This document shows, one piece after another, positions 7,245-16,939 of a stretch of 64,000 bases of DNA. The notes below the pieces were generated by a model. That model was not told where the DNA came from, searched no databases, and saw only the letters and a list, made by a program, of their open reading frames with translations. How positions within the stretch are numbered: position 1 is the first letter of the stretch; each line of letters opens with the position of its first letter. Where the stretch lies: assembly GCA_023459215.1 (NCBI GenBank), contig JAEWVF010000061.1, forward strand, positions 1 through 64,000. Direction: 5' to 3'. A program made the position numbers and the translations under genes. This DNA is from Chloroflexota bacterium (GTDB lineage: Bacteria; Chloroflexota; Anaerolineae; Anaerolineales; Villigracilaceae).

Positions 7245-9176
7245 ATGGACAAGATTATTAACTTTGTAAGAAATAATCGCACCACCCTCTTGGCTTTGGC
7301 CGAAATGAGCATCATTTTCATCTGGGCATTATGGGTAGGCAGAATCTATCTGGATTTTGACCCATACAACCTGCCAGGGCGCGCCAACGATGATTTCTTG
7401 TTATCAATCCTCCCATATTACCCATTTCAACGTTTGTTTGTTTGTGGAGATTGTGTATTATGGAATGGGCTGCTTAATGGCGGGTCTCCAACCTTAGGAG
7501 ATAGCATTGGGGGGATGCTACATCCAGTGATGCTACTCTTAATCCCTACTTTTGGCGTTCATAATGGTATAAAACTATCACTTGTGGCAGCCCTAATTAT
7601 GGGTGGATGGGGGCAATGGTGGACAGGAAAGGTATTAAACCTGAGTTTACCTGCCCGGCTCTGGATGGGTTTTTTTGCTGTTACAGCAGGTAATCTCGCC
7701 GGCGCCAGTATTCAAGGAGCTGTTGGGATAATTTTTTCTGTATCGGCGACAAGCTTGGTGATCGCTCCAATCATAAAATTAGCGATGAGTGGCAACAAGA
7801 AAGATGCTATAGTTCTTGGATTGATGATAGGACAAGCATTACTTTCGGGGCAAAGCTACTTACAACTAGCATTAATCACCTGCATACTACCTGCCACGCT
7901 TATCTTTGTATTAAACGAAAAAAATGATTTTTGGAAACAGTATCAACTGGCTATCTTGCTTGGTTTTTCATTTGCCGCAATTGCGATTTTGCCAATATTG
8001 AGCTTTTCATTTGAAATTATCAGCCCAGGGGAACCCCTGGTTAGGCAGCCCATAGAATATATCCCGGTTAATTTTGTTATTCGAAACTTAGAATTTTTTC
8101 ACCAAGAGTTGGAAATACTCGGTAGCGTGGTCAGCCCTGGTCAGTTTCTTAACTACATTGGATGGCTTCCCATTATCCTCGTATTTATTGCCTGGCGTTT
8201 TATACCAGAAAGCCAGATGAAAATTTTTTACTTTTTTGTATTATCATGCGGGTTGCTTCTTCTACTCGCTAGCGGCACTATGCTTTCCTGGATTCGCGCT
8301 TTGCTACCAGAACTAGGGTTAGGAATGCGAAATCTTGGATTCTCGACAGGCTTAATGGTTTCTTTGATTATTTCATTGAGCGGCTGGGGCGCTCACTTTC
8401 TCCTCGAGCAAAGATGGCCTGTTATTCATATTTCGAAACAAGATTCAGAAAAAAATCTCAAAATCAACACGATCATCATTCTCATCCCTGTTTTTCTTTT
8501 ATCGCTCAAAAACGTTTATGATTTTAATAGTCAGATTCGGTTTCTAGAAAAATGGCCAGATCGATACATAGAAGCCTTGGCAAATTTCCCAAAAGAAAAA
8601 TCTGGCTGGATACGACCTCCCTATGGAAATTGGCCGATGGTTGCTGGCCTCAATAATCAAAATGTTAAAGTAACAGATGCCTATAGGATTTGGGATATAA
8701 AAGAAAGGAATTACCCTGAATACCAATGGGAACTTTCCGATGATAACTTACAGATAAGCAATCCGGACCTGATTCAATCGTTTAATGGTTACTATTTTAT
8801 TGAAAATAAACAATCCTTTTATGCTTTTGTCCAAACAACCCAGGGAAATGTTCCATGCGAAGCCAAGTCCGATGGGGGTCATATTGATATTCTCTGCGAC
8901 ATCAATGTAGAAGGGTATTTACTTGTGCGTGAAAATGCACTACCCGGCTGGAATGCGAAAATAGAAAATAAAAAGATAAACCTGATTCCCCATGAATGGC
9001 TAAAAATTTACTTACCAAAGGGCAAACATGAAATCAAGTTTCGATACTCTTCAGTGCCTTTTGGCATCGGCGCTGTGATTACATTACTGGCTTTAGTATT
9101 TGGGACATGGATGTGGTTCAAGCCAGAAGAACTGTTTGCCTATAAAAAATCACGCCAAAGCACAAAAAAAGAATAA
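7245..9176 (+). CDS. YfhO-like large membrane protein
   Basis: A protein of about 643 residues with roughly a dozen membrane helices and a soluble C-terminal segment. It resembles the YfhO/GT-C membrane family, some members of which help decorate lipoteichoic acid or other surface glycans. The most telling feature is the C-terminal pattern ENALPGWNAKIENKK followed by an amphipathic strand, KHEIKFRYSSVPF, and a last membrane helix; this PGW...F.Y block is shared with the next gene. TTG 7212, ATG 7227 and ATG 7245 are all in frame. I chose 7245 because AAAGAG precedes it at the right distance. The gene is visibly AT-richer than its flanks, suggesting recent acquisition with its partner 1 bp downstream. 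Confidence 0.65.
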   Translation: MDKIINFVRNNRTTLLALAEMSIIFIWALWVGRIYLDFDPYNLPGRANDDFLLSILPYYPFQRLFVCGDCVLWNGLLNGGSPTLGDSIGGMLHPVMLLLIPTFGVHNGIKLSLVAALIMGGWGQWWTGKVLNLSLPARLWMGFFAVTAGNLAGASIQGAVGIIFSVSATSLVIAPIIKLAMSGNKKDAIVLGLMIGQALLSGQSYLQLALITCILPATLIFVLNEKNDFWKQYQLAILLGFSFAAIAILPILSFSFEIISPGEPLVRQPIEYIPVNFVIRNLEFFHQELEILGSVVSPGQFLNYIGWLPIILVFIAWRFIPESQMKIFYFFVLSCGLLLLLASGTMLSWIRALLPELGLGMRNLGFSTGLMVSLIISLSGWGAHFLLEQRWPVIHISKQDSEKNLKINTIIILIPVFLLSLKNVYDFNSQIRFLEKWPDRYIEALANFPKEKSGWIRPPYGNWPMVAGLNNQNVKVTDAYRIWDIKERNYPEYQWELSDDNLQISNPDLIQSFNGYYFIENKQSFYAFVQTTQGNVPCEAKSDGGHIDILCDINVEGYLLVRENALPGWNAKIENKKINLIPHEWLKIYLPKGKHEIKFRYSSVPFGIGAVITLLALVFGTWMWFKPEELFAYKKSRQSTKKE

Positions 9177-9177
9177 T

Positions 9178-11247
9178 ATGAAAAAAATATTTTATTTCGC
9201 ATCAAAAATCACCAATCACGTCGGTTTACAGATAAAAATCAGACTCGGCACGATAACAGAATTAATCATAATCATCCTATTTGCGTGGATTTACGCTGGT
9301 TGTTTACTAGATTTCAATCCAACTATACTACAGCAAGGTGGCGAACATAATGAAAGCGCTACACGACCGCTACTGGCTGATTACGGCTTGAGGAAACATG
9401 GTGAGATTCCCCTTTGGAATCACTTCATGCAAACAGGTTTTCCTCACGCCGGGGATTTACTTGGGCACTTCTGGTCACCCATAGCAACTATCCCAGTAAT
9501 TATATGGGGCGGCATAAACGGAATGAAAGTTTCGATTTTTATATCGTTTTTATTTGCGGGTATAGGTCAATGGTACTTTGGCAATGTAATGGGTCTCAAA
9601 GGCATGTTTAGAACCTGGTCCGCAATGATGTTAATGTTTTCTGGTGGTTTAGCCTTGCTATGGCGACTAGGATGGTACGAATTATTGGTAGGTATGTCAT
9701 GGTTCCCATGGGCATTTGCAAGTTTTTGGCAAACCTTACACAAACAAGATGTTTCTTCGATGATATGGGCTGCCTTTTGCGCATCAATGATTTTGTTTGC
9801 AGGGGGAGGATATTATCCTTTTTATCTGGCGGGAGGTTCTTTAATCATTTTTCTCGGGGCAGTTTTCTCCAATTGGCAGATATCATCCAAAATCATCCAA
9901 AGAGCAATCATCATTACAATAATGATTGCTGGCATAACCGCCGTAATGACTCTACCGATCATTGATGGATATCGTCTTATTGCTCGAGATGTTGGCATTG
10001 ACTTCGAACAAACAGGCTCTCAACCGCTTCACTACGGGTTAATGAACTTTGCAATATCGGCCCCAGAATGGTTCCACTCATCGATATTGGGAACTCAAGG
10101 CGGCTGGAACTGGTTTTATCTTGGGCCTCTTTCTATAGGCGCATTATTTTTTTTGGTGTTTGCATTTCGTTATCAAAAAAACAGACCAGCCCTGATCACA
10201 ACCATAAGCTTATTTATGTTTTACATGCTGTGGAATGCCAATCAATTCTCAATATTTAAATATATTTATCAGCTTTTTCCATTCCTATATCAAATGCGTT
10301 TTCCTAACCGTTTATTCATCGTTGCAAGTATTCCACTCTTAGTCTTAGGCGGATATTGTCTTCAATCCACAGTTGGTATGCTCAGGCAATGGTTAGCAAA
10401 ATATCACCTTACCCTGATTTTACCCGGAAGAACCAGAGTAGTTGCAGCTAGCCTTCGAAAATTAGCGAATCTTGCCATGTTAATTATCCTGTTTCTCAGC
10501 GCTAAAGATGTTTTTGAAACCAACCGAGGTTTTGCTTTCGCGCCCGAATCTTTAGATACAGTATCTTATGATACGCTTCGATGGCTAAAGGAATATGATC
10601 CTAACCCATATTACATTAGCTTGGGAGATGGAGCCATCTGGTGGCCTTGGCTACCAGCAGCATATGAGATGGAGCTTCCGGTGATAAATTTCATCTATAG
10701 CCAAATCCTAGCATCAAAATTACAACAAGATAATAGTAGCGCCCTTTTTTCTGCCGAGCCAAAATATATAATTTCATTTTCAGATCAACCACCCAGGGAT
10801 AGCATTTTGATAAAAGAATTTGATTACGCGGCAGTATGGGAACAACAAAACGTGTTACCTTTTGCATTTAGCGTGGAAACAACAAGCCTAAATGCAAACG
10901 AGCTTGATACGAGTATAGTATCAGAATTAGAAGCATTTTTTGATGGCCCCAACTCGATAGTTGTAGAGGCTGAGTCAAACTCAAATAAAAACACATTAAT
11001 AGTATTGGTCAGCAACTATCCTGGCTGGAAACTTCTGATCGATCAAAAACCTGCCGTACCAGAATCCGTAAACAATTATCTCAGCACACAAATGCTTGAA
11101 GGAAAACATAAATACACTTTTATTTTCAAACCAGCTCTGCACTTCATAGGACTTACAATCACTTTATTAACCATCTATATATTAACCATAATAACATTTA
11201 ATGAAGCTCGCGAATATCTGAAACAAGAATTCATAAAATTCAAATAA
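9178..11247 (+). CDS. YfhO-like large membrane protein, second copy
   Basis: A multi-pass membrane protein of about 689 residues, diverged from the preceding gene and starting 1 bp after its stop. It has an N-terminal helix, then a DFNPTILQQGGEHNES loop where GT-C proteins put their acidic catalytic residues, and many helices. The C-terminal module SNYPGWKLLIDQKP...KHKYTFIFKPALHF parallels the PGW module of its neighbour. The pair look like an ancient tandem duplication acting on the outer face of the membrane on a lipid-linked sugar. The substrate is unknown. It is as AT-rich as its partner. The first 78 bases of the longer reading frame overlap the upstream gene and are unlikely to be used. 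Confidence 0.65.
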   Translation: MKKIFYFASKITNHVGLQIKIRLGTITELIIIILFAWIYAGCLLDFNPTILQQGGEHNESATRPLLADYGLRKHGEIPLWNHFMQTGFPHAGDLLGHFWSPIATIPVIIWGGINGMKVSIFISFLFAGIGQWYFGNVMGLKGMFRTWSAMMLMFSGGLALLWRLGWYELLVGMSWFPWAFASFWQTLHKQDVSSMIWAAFCASMILFAGGGYYPFYLAGGSLIIFLGAVFSNWQISSKIIQRAIIITIMIAGITAVMTLPIIDGYRLIARDVGIDFEQTGSQPLHYGLMNFAISAPEWFHSSILGTQGGWNWFYLGPLSIGALFFLVFAFRYQKNRPALITTISLFMFYMLWNANQFSIFKYIYQLFPFLYQMRFPNRLFIVASIPLLVLGGYCLQSTVGMLRQWLAKYHLTLILPGRTRVVAASLRKLANLAMLIILFLSAKDVFETNRGFAFAPESLDTVSYDTLRWLKEYDPNPYYISLGDGAIWWPWLPAAYEMELPVINFIYSQILASKLQQDNSSALFSAEPKYIISFSDQPPRDSILIKEFDYAAVWEQQNVLPFAFSVETTSLNANELDTSIVSELEAFFDGPNSIVVEAESNSNKNTLIVLVSNYPGWKLLIDQKPAVPESVNNYLSTQMLEGKHKYTFIFKPALHFIGLTITLLTIYILTIITFNEAREYLKQEFIKFK

Positions 11248-11453
11248 CTCTGGCACGAAAACATCTGTTGTTAGTTAAGTGATTGGGGCATCCCAAACAC
11301 AATAACGATCATAACTGACGAAAGCGCAATTTTTATTTTTAGAAATTTTGAGTGGATATATGGATTCCTTTAGCCTAAGATAGATGTAATTTTTTCCAGA
11401 AAAACAAAAGCAGCACGTAGAAATGGCCTCCGACAAGTCAAAGGGAATAGCAA

Positions 11454-13418
11454 ATGGAAAATTTAGCAAATGATAAAAACAAATTAGCAGGAACGCTTTT
11501 CCTGGGCAGCAGCGCGCTATTTTACATCGGGTTTCAACTGCTGGCCGCACAAAATTACACAAAGTTAATCCTGCCAATTGGATTGATTCTTTTTGCGTCG
11601 CTCAGCATGGCCCTTTCCCTGGCTACATTGAACGAGAAATTTGGCCCCGTGGTAAATCCATGGATCGACAAACTTTCAGAAAAAATGTCGCTTCAGCCCG
11701 TCCAAATCGGCATGTTGCTGTTGAGTGTCCCGTTGACAATCGCCGTGCGCGCCGCAGCCGGTGACGGGGAAAAAATGCTCGAGCCTGCAATTGCGATACT
11801 GGCATGGCTTGCCGCAATTTTCCTGGCCATCTTTTCAGGATGGAAAAACGAGCAAGCGCTCAAAGCACCCTCCCGCAAAATCGTATTTACCTTTCTGGGC
11901 ATTTTCCTGCTGGCTTTCCTGGTCAGAATCATTTTCCCGAATACAATACCCGTTTTCCTGACCGGGGACGAAGGATCATCCGGCATCGCCGCAGCAAGCT
12001 TTGCCAACGGAGAAAGCGATAATCTTTTTAAGACTGACTGGTATGCCTTTCCCTCTTTTTACTTCGCCATCCCAGGAATACTGATTCGCATCTTTGGCCA
12101 GGATGTGCTCGCGCTCAGGATGTCTTCAGCCATTCCCGGAGCGCTTACCGTAGTCTGCGTTTTTTGGCTTTTGAAAACAGCTTACGATTCATACACAGCC
12201 TGGACAGGCGCCCTGTTCCTCGGTTTTTTACACTTTCACGTTCATTTCAGCCGGATTGGACTGAATAATATCTGGGATGGGCTGTGGTTCACAGTGATTG
12301 TCGGCGCACTCTGGTATGCCTGGACCCGGGAAAGAAGAAACGCCTACCTGCTTGGCGGGTTGGCGCTTGGCTTATCGCAATATTTTTACTCCAGCGGGCG
12401 CATCCTGGTTGTGCTGGCCACGGTCTGGCTGGCCATGGCAGCCCTGCATGATCGAGCGAGGTTGAAACGCTCCATCGTTGGCATATTTTTCTTTTGGGCG
12501 GTTTCAGCGGTTGTAGTAATCCCCCTGGTCCTTTTTTATATGGATTATCCCAGCGAAATATCTGCGCCTCTCAATCGTGTCACAATACTTGGCGAGTGGC
12601 TTACGTTCAATATGCAAGACCGAAACCTGCCAGCCTGGAGAATTCTTTTAGAGCAGTTCGGGCTGGGCTTTGGCGCCTATACATTTGTTCCCTTACGGCA
12701 TTGGTATAGGCCGGAAGTACCCATCCTGCGCGTTTTCCCTGCAATTTTCTTCATGATCGGCCTGGTATTTCTATTCTTTGTCAAGCAAAAAAAACTCAGC
12801 CTGATGCTCCTGCTGTGGTTATGCGCCTTTGCGACCATTGGCGCGCTCAGCGAAAGTACACCCGCATCCCAGCGATACCCGGCCTCTGCCCCAGCCGTTG
12901 CCATGCTGGTAGCCATCGGATTAAATGAAACGGCCAAATTCCTGAGAGCAATCTGGCCGAAAACAGAGCGAGTGATTCGATACGGCGTTTTGATTATCAC
13001 CTTGTTAATGGCCGCAAATGAGGCATATTTTTATTTCTTCAAATTTACGCCAAAAAACGCCATGGACAGCGCACTCGATAACAGCATGGTCGGTTACCGC
13101 ATGGGGCTGTACCTGCGGCAAAGGCAGGATCACCCTCAAGTCTATTTCCTCGGGTCACCTGCGATGGGGTTTTATTCCATTCCAAGCACCCAATACCTGG
13201 CCCCCAAATTCAACGATGGGATCGACATCAATTATCCGTGGGGGGATTTGCAGAATCCGCCCATCGAGGGTGATCACTTGTTATTTTTCATCCTGCCATT
13301 TCTACAGGGAGACCTGGACGCCATCCGCGCAGAATATCCTGGCGGAACGACGCTGGTTCACCGCTCCACCAATGATGAACCGCTTTACTATATTTACGAA
13401 TACAAGCGTACTCCATGA
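11454..13418 (+). CDS. GT-C family membrane glycosyltransferase (PMT/ArnT-like)
   Basis: A 654-residue protein with about 12 helices. GT-C enzymes of the PMT/ArnT group transfer a sugar from a polyprenyl phosphate donor in the periplasm or cell exterior. The expected acidic motif in the first large outer loop is present as TGDEGSSGIAAASFANGE (about residues 167-184), followed by helix-rich DPM-PMT-like sequence (HFHVHFSRIGLNN). A soluble C-terminal stretch ends the protein. AAAGGGA lies upstream of ATG. The preceding 206 bp (11248-11453) hold no gene or clear signal. Its stop overlaps the next ATG in an ATGA. Acceptor and sugar are unknown. Confidence 0.75.
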   Translation: MENLANDKNKLAGTLFLGSSALFYIGFQLLAAQNYTKLILPIGLILFASLSMALSLATLNEKFGPVVNPWIDKLSEKMSLQPVQIGMLLLSVPLTIAVRAAAGDGEKMLEPAIAILAWLAAIFLAIFSGWKNEQALKAPSRKIVFTFLGIFLLAFLVRIIFPNTIPVFLTGDEGSSGIAAASFANGESDNLFKTDWYAFPSFYFAIPGILIRIFGQDVLALRMSSAIPGALTVVCVFWLLKTAYDSYTAWTGALFLGFLHFHVHFSRIGLNNIWDGLWFTVIVGALWYAWTRERRNAYLLGGLALGLSQYFYSSGRILVVLATVWLAMAALHDRARLKRSIVGIFFFWAVSAVVVIPLVLFYMDYPSEISAPLNRVTILGEWLTFNMQDRNLPAWRILLEQFGLGFGAYTFVPLRHWYRPEVPILRVFPAIFFMIGLVFLFFVKQKKLSLMLLLWLCAFATIGALSESTPASQRYPASAPAVAMLVAIGLNETAKFLRAIWPKTERVIRYGVLIITLLMAANEAYFYFFKFTPKNAMDSALDNSMVGYRMGLYLRQRQDHPQVYFLGSPAMGFYSIPSTQYLAPKFNDGIDINYPWGDLQNPPIEGDHLLFFILPFLQGDLDAIRAEYPGGTTLVHRSTNDEPLYYIYEYKRTP

Positions 13419-14446
13419 AAGCCATCCTCTTCCAGCAACACGGCGGACTCGAGGCGCTTGAGTACGCCGAAATCCCCACCCCGGAACCTGGGCCGGGAGA
13501 AATCCTGGTTCGGCTGCGAGCGGCAGCTCTCAACCGTCTCGACCTGTGGGTGCGGAATGGCTGGCCCGGAATCCGTCTCGAGTACCCTCACATTCCAGGC
13601 GCAGACGGGGCCGGAGAAATAGCCGCCATCGGCGAAGATGTCAGCGGTTGGCGGATTGGCGAACGAGTATCGATTAATGCCAATCTCGGCTGCGGCGAGT
13701 GCGATTTCTGCCAAAACGGACAGGATAATCTCTGCCGCCGCTGGAACCTGATCGGCGAAACCGTGCGCGGGACTTACGCTGAATACATTTGTGTGCCAGC
13801 CCGCCAGTTGTTCCGCCTGCCGGATGGCTTCGACTTTCACCTTGCTGCCGCCGCCGGGTTGGTTTTCCTGACCGCCTGGCATTCGCTGGTCGTTCGCGGA
13901 AAACTGGCCAAAGGGGAGTCAGTGCTGATTGTTGGCGCATCCGGCGGAGTCAATACCGCCAGCATCCAAATCGCCCGGCATATCGGCGCGCAAGTCATTG
14001 TGGTTGGCGCAGGGCCGGAAAAATTGGCCCTGGCAGAATCGCTTGGCGCGGACATCCTGATTGACCGTGAACAGCATTCGGATTGGAGCAAAGCCGTTTA
14101 TACGGCGACCAACAAGCAGGGTGTAGCGCTGGTAGTGGATAATGTCGGCACAACCTATCCCCTTTCGCTGCGGTCGCTTGCCAAAGGCGGACGACTGGTC
14201 ACAGTCGGCAATACAGGCGGTCCAAAGTTCGAGATCGACAATCGTTACATTTTCGGCAAACACCTGAGCATCCTGGGCTCAACCATGGGTACGCTGCAAG
14301 ATTACCAGGAAGTGATGAGGCTGGTCACCAGCGGCCAGTTCAAAGTGGCGCATGACTGCTCCTTCCCACTGAGCGAGGCGCGCGCGGCCCAGGCCCGTCT
14401 CGAGAGCGGTCAACAAATGGGAAAAATCACCCTGGATATTGAGTAA
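13415..14446 (+). CDS. Medium-chain dehydrogenase/quinone oxidoreductase-like protein
   Basis: A 343-residue NAD(P)H-dependent medium-chain dehydrogenase. It has a GroES-like N-terminal domain, a Rossmann nucleotide motif (VGASGGVNTASIQIA) and a C-terminal swap. The structural-zinc lobe is intact: C93, C96, C99, C107. The catalytic-zinc ligands are not: the usual Cys of the CGTD motif is Asn40-Arg41 and the usual His is Asp64 in PGADGAGEI. It therefore behaves like the zinc-lobe quinone-oxidoreductase/alkenal reductase relatives rather than a classical alcohol dehydrogenase. It is coupled to the upstream glycosyltransferase by an ATGA overlap, which makes a role in modifying a sugar or lipid carrier possible but unproven. 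Confidence 0.85.
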   Translation: MKAILFQQHGGLEALEYAEIPTPEPGPGEILVRLRAAALNRLDLWVRNGWPGIRLEYPHIPGADGAGEIAAIGEDVSGWRIGERVSINANLGCGECDFCQNGQDNLCRRWNLIGETVRGTYAEYICVPARQLFRLPDGFDFHLAAAAGLVFLTAWHSLVVRGKLAKGESVLIVGASGGVNTASIQIARHIGAQVIVVGAGPEKLALAESLGADILIDREQHSDWSKAVYTATNKQGVALVVDNVGTTYPLSLRSLAKGGRLVTVGNTGGPKFEIDNRYIFGKHLSILGSTMGTLQDYQEVMRLVTSGQFKVAHDCSFPLSEARAAQARLESGQQMGKITLDIE

Positions 14447-14488
14447 ACGCAAAATCCGGGCAAACTCAAAAGGAATTTCTACGCTTCG

Positions 14489-16534
14489 ATGAAACGTTTT
14501 CACTGGTTTGAAATTACCCTGATTATTCTTGTCATGGGCGTGCATCTTTATGCCGCCTTCTCAACCGCGCAGAATTTTCCGCAGCGCTGGTTTACCCGCG
14601 ATGACGCTTACTACTACTTCAAGGTTGCTCAAAATATCTCGGAAGAGCGCGGCTCGACCTTTGACGGGGTCAACCCCAGCAACGGTTATCACCCGCTCTG
14701 GCTGCTGGCCAGCGTCCCGATTTTTGCCCTGGCGCGCTTCGACCTGATCCTGCCATTGCGCATCCTGACCCTGGTTATGGCCGCCCTGAGCGCAGCGACT
14801 TCGATCCTGCTTTTCCGCCTGCTCAGGCAACAAGTGGCCGAATCCATCGCCATGCTGGCCAGCGCTTTTTGGGCATTTAACCTGACCCTGCACAGTATCA
14901 TCACCCAACCCGGTATGGAAACGGGCATCCTGGCGCTATCGATTGTCACCCTGCTGGTTTTGCTCAAAAAATATGAGCTGCGCTGGCGTCTGGAACAAAG
15001 AACGGCTACACGCCAGGAAATTATCTGGCTGGCGCTGGCCGCCTTGTTCGCGCTGTTCAGCCGTCTCGATAACATTTACCTTGTATTGATTATCGGCGTC
15101 TGGTTCATCTTCCGTGGTACGCCCATTCGCAGCCTGCTGCCGCTCGACATGCTGGTTACGCTGGTTTTGGTGGTTGCCAGTTTCATCCTGCGCGCCGGTC
15201 TGGATGTATACCTGCTCGATTTTTCCGAAGATGCCATCCTGACCTTCGGCCTGGCCTTTGTGATCCAAACCCTGCTTTTCTATTTCAGCGGTTTGTACAC
15301 TCATCCGAGCAAAACTCCCCTGCTTAAATTACTCAAACAAACCGCGCTGGCAACAATCCTGACAACCATTCTCCTGCTAGGATTGGCATTTCTCAACCTG
15401 CCCTGGATCAGCATCCCGCGCGCAGTCCCGCTCTACTACCTGGCCGGGATTTCGCTGTGGACCTTGCTCTCGCGCTGGAGCTACGCAGCGCTCTCCCCGT
15501 GGCCTGTCTCGCCGTCTGCGGACAGCGACTCTCCGCTGGGAATGCTGCGCATACGCTGGAAGGTCTGGCTCGAGCAGGGAATCAGCTACTACGGGATCGT
15601 CACGCTCGGGCTGGGCGGGTACATGCTCATCAACCACTGGCTCTTCGGCACCTTCATGCCCGTTTCCGGGCAAATCAAGCGCTGGTGGGGCGGCCTGGGC
15701 GACAATGCCTACGGCGGGGCGGCCAAATCGCTGGCCGATGTTTTCGGTTTCGATCCGCAAAACAGCCAACCCTGGGAATTGCTCTTCACCCCGCTGAAGA
15801 ACATTGCCGAGCAAACGCCCTTCGACTTTTGGGCGATCCTGGTCTCGCTGCTGGTTATCTTCATCGCCCTGGCCGCGCTGAATCGCGAAAAAGTGGCCAA
15901 TGCGCTGACCCTGTTTGGCCTGTTCCCGCTGGCAGCTTCTGCCGGACTGCACACAACCTTCTACGGCGCCATGCCCTACGCCGCCAAACATGAATGGTAC
16001 TGGGTCATCGAAATGCTGCTGATTGTGATTGGCCTGGCCTTGCTGGCGCATCTGGTCACCGCCCGTATGCGCCAGCAGAAGTTCAGCCGGGTATCCATCC
16101 AGGCGGGCGCAATCCTGCTCAGCCTGTGGCTGGCCTGGAATTACACCATCACCATCAGCAACCGCATGACTTACGAGAAATCGCCTGACGCAGCCTACAT
16201 GGATGTCCTGCCCCTGCTCGAAAACAATACCGAACCCGGCTCGGTGATCGGCATGACCGGCGGCGGCAATGTCGGCTATTACATCAAGGACCGCACCATC
16301 GTCAACATGGACGGGCTGATTAACAGCTACCCCTATTTCAAAGCCCTGCAGGCCAACCAGGCCCCGCAATACCTGAAAGATGTAGCCGGTATGGATTACG
16401 TTTTTGCCAACCCCTACCTCCTGCTCTCGACTGCGCCCTACAGCTACCAGTTCCAGGGCTGGGTGCATGAAATCGAGGGCGTTCCCCTGTATGGCAACAA
16501 ACAAATCCTGCGTTTCGAAGCTCCCGGAGAATGA
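14489..16534 (+). CDS. GT-C type membrane glycosyltransferase, putative
   Basis: A 681-residue protein with about 12 membrane helices and a short outer C-terminal domain. The first outer loop carries WFTRDDAYYYFKVAQNI, then TFDGVNPSNGYHPLWL. An Asp-Asp pair followed by a conserved NGYHPLWL block is the arrangement seen in a group of uncharacterised GT-C glycosyltransferases, so Asp-Asp is the likely catalytic/metal site. AAAGGAA lies 16 bp ahead of the ATG. It begins 42 bp after the dehydrogenase and ends 3 bp before a small membrane protein. The sugar and acceptor cannot be inferred. Confidence 0.65.
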   Translation: MKRFHWFEITLIILVMGVHLYAAFSTAQNFPQRWFTRDDAYYYFKVAQNISEERGSTFDGVNPSNGYHPLWLLASVPIFALARFDLILPLRILTLVMAALSAATSILLFRLLRQQVAESIAMLASAFWAFNLTLHSIITQPGMETGILALSIVTLLVLLKKYELRWRLEQRTATRQEIIWLALAALFALFSRLDNIYLVLIIGVWFIFRGTPIRSLLPLDMLVTLVLVVASFILRAGLDVYLLDFSEDAILTFGLAFVIQTLLFYFSGLYTHPSKTPLLKLLKQTALATILTTILLLGLAFLNLPWISIPRAVPLYYLAGISLWTLLSRWSYAALSPWPVSPSADSDSPLGMLRIRWKVWLEQGISYYGIVTLGLGGYMLINHWLFGTFMPVSGQIKRWWGGLGDNAYGGAAKSLADVFGFDPQNSQPWELLFTPLKNIAEQTPFDFWAILVSLLVIFIALAALNREKVANALTLFGLFPLAASAGLHTTFYGAMPYAAKHEWYWVIEMLLIVIGLALLAHLVTARMRQQKFSRVSIQAGAILLSLWLAWNYTITISNRMTYEKSPDAAYMDVLPLLENNTEPGSVIGMTGGGNVGYYIKDRTIVNMDGLINSYPYFKALQANQAPQYLKDVAGMDYVFANPYLLLSTAPYSYQFQGWVHEIEGVPLYGNKQILRFEAPGE

Positions 16535-16537
16535 TGC

Positions 16538-16939
16538 ATGGGCAAATCGACCCTGCCGCTTAGCCTGCTGAGTGCAACCCACATTTTTTTCACCCTCTGG
16601 AATATGCTGCGCACGGCGCGCGCCTTGTTCGACTGGCAAACCCTGGTCGAATACGGCGCGCCCGCCGTTTATATCCTGTCCAGCGGAATTTTTTGGTCGC
16701 TGGCCGGGATTTTCCTCGGCCTGAAAATCATCCAGGGTTGGCAATATTCCGCGCGTGCCGGAATCGGATTTTCCGTGTTGTATTGGGTGTGGTATTGGGC
16801 AGACCGGCTGCTGATCCAGCCAAGCCCCGCGCCGAACCTGGTTTTTAGCGCAATCTTCTCGACGCTCCTGCTGCTGGCAGTAATCCTGCTCTGGCGGTTG
16901 TCCGATACCCAAGCCTTATTTTCCAAGGAGACAGAATGA
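16538..16939 (+). CDS. Small four-helix membrane protein, unknown
   Basis: A 133-residue protein with about four predicted membrane helices and very few charges outside the termini. I do not recognise it. It is wedged between a GT-C glycosyltransferase (3 bp upstream) and the carboxyltransferase gene, whose ATG overlaps its stop as ATGA and whose AAGGAG ribosome site lies inside its last codons. It therefore links the glycan block and the carboxylase operon in one transcript. It could be an accessory subunit of the glycosyltransferase. Confidence 0.6.
   Translation: MGKSTLPLSLLSATHIFFTLWNMLRTARALFDWQTLVEYGAPAVYILSSGIFWSLAGIFLGLKIIQGWQYSARAGIGFSVLYWVWYWADRLLIQPSPAPNLVFSAIFSTLLLLAVILLWRLSDTQALFSKETE

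Noticed and set aside
15377..16912. A 511-codon minus-strand open frame
   Set aside because: It is antisense to the GT-C glycosyltransferase and the small membrane protein, with low-complexity polar composition typical of shadows.
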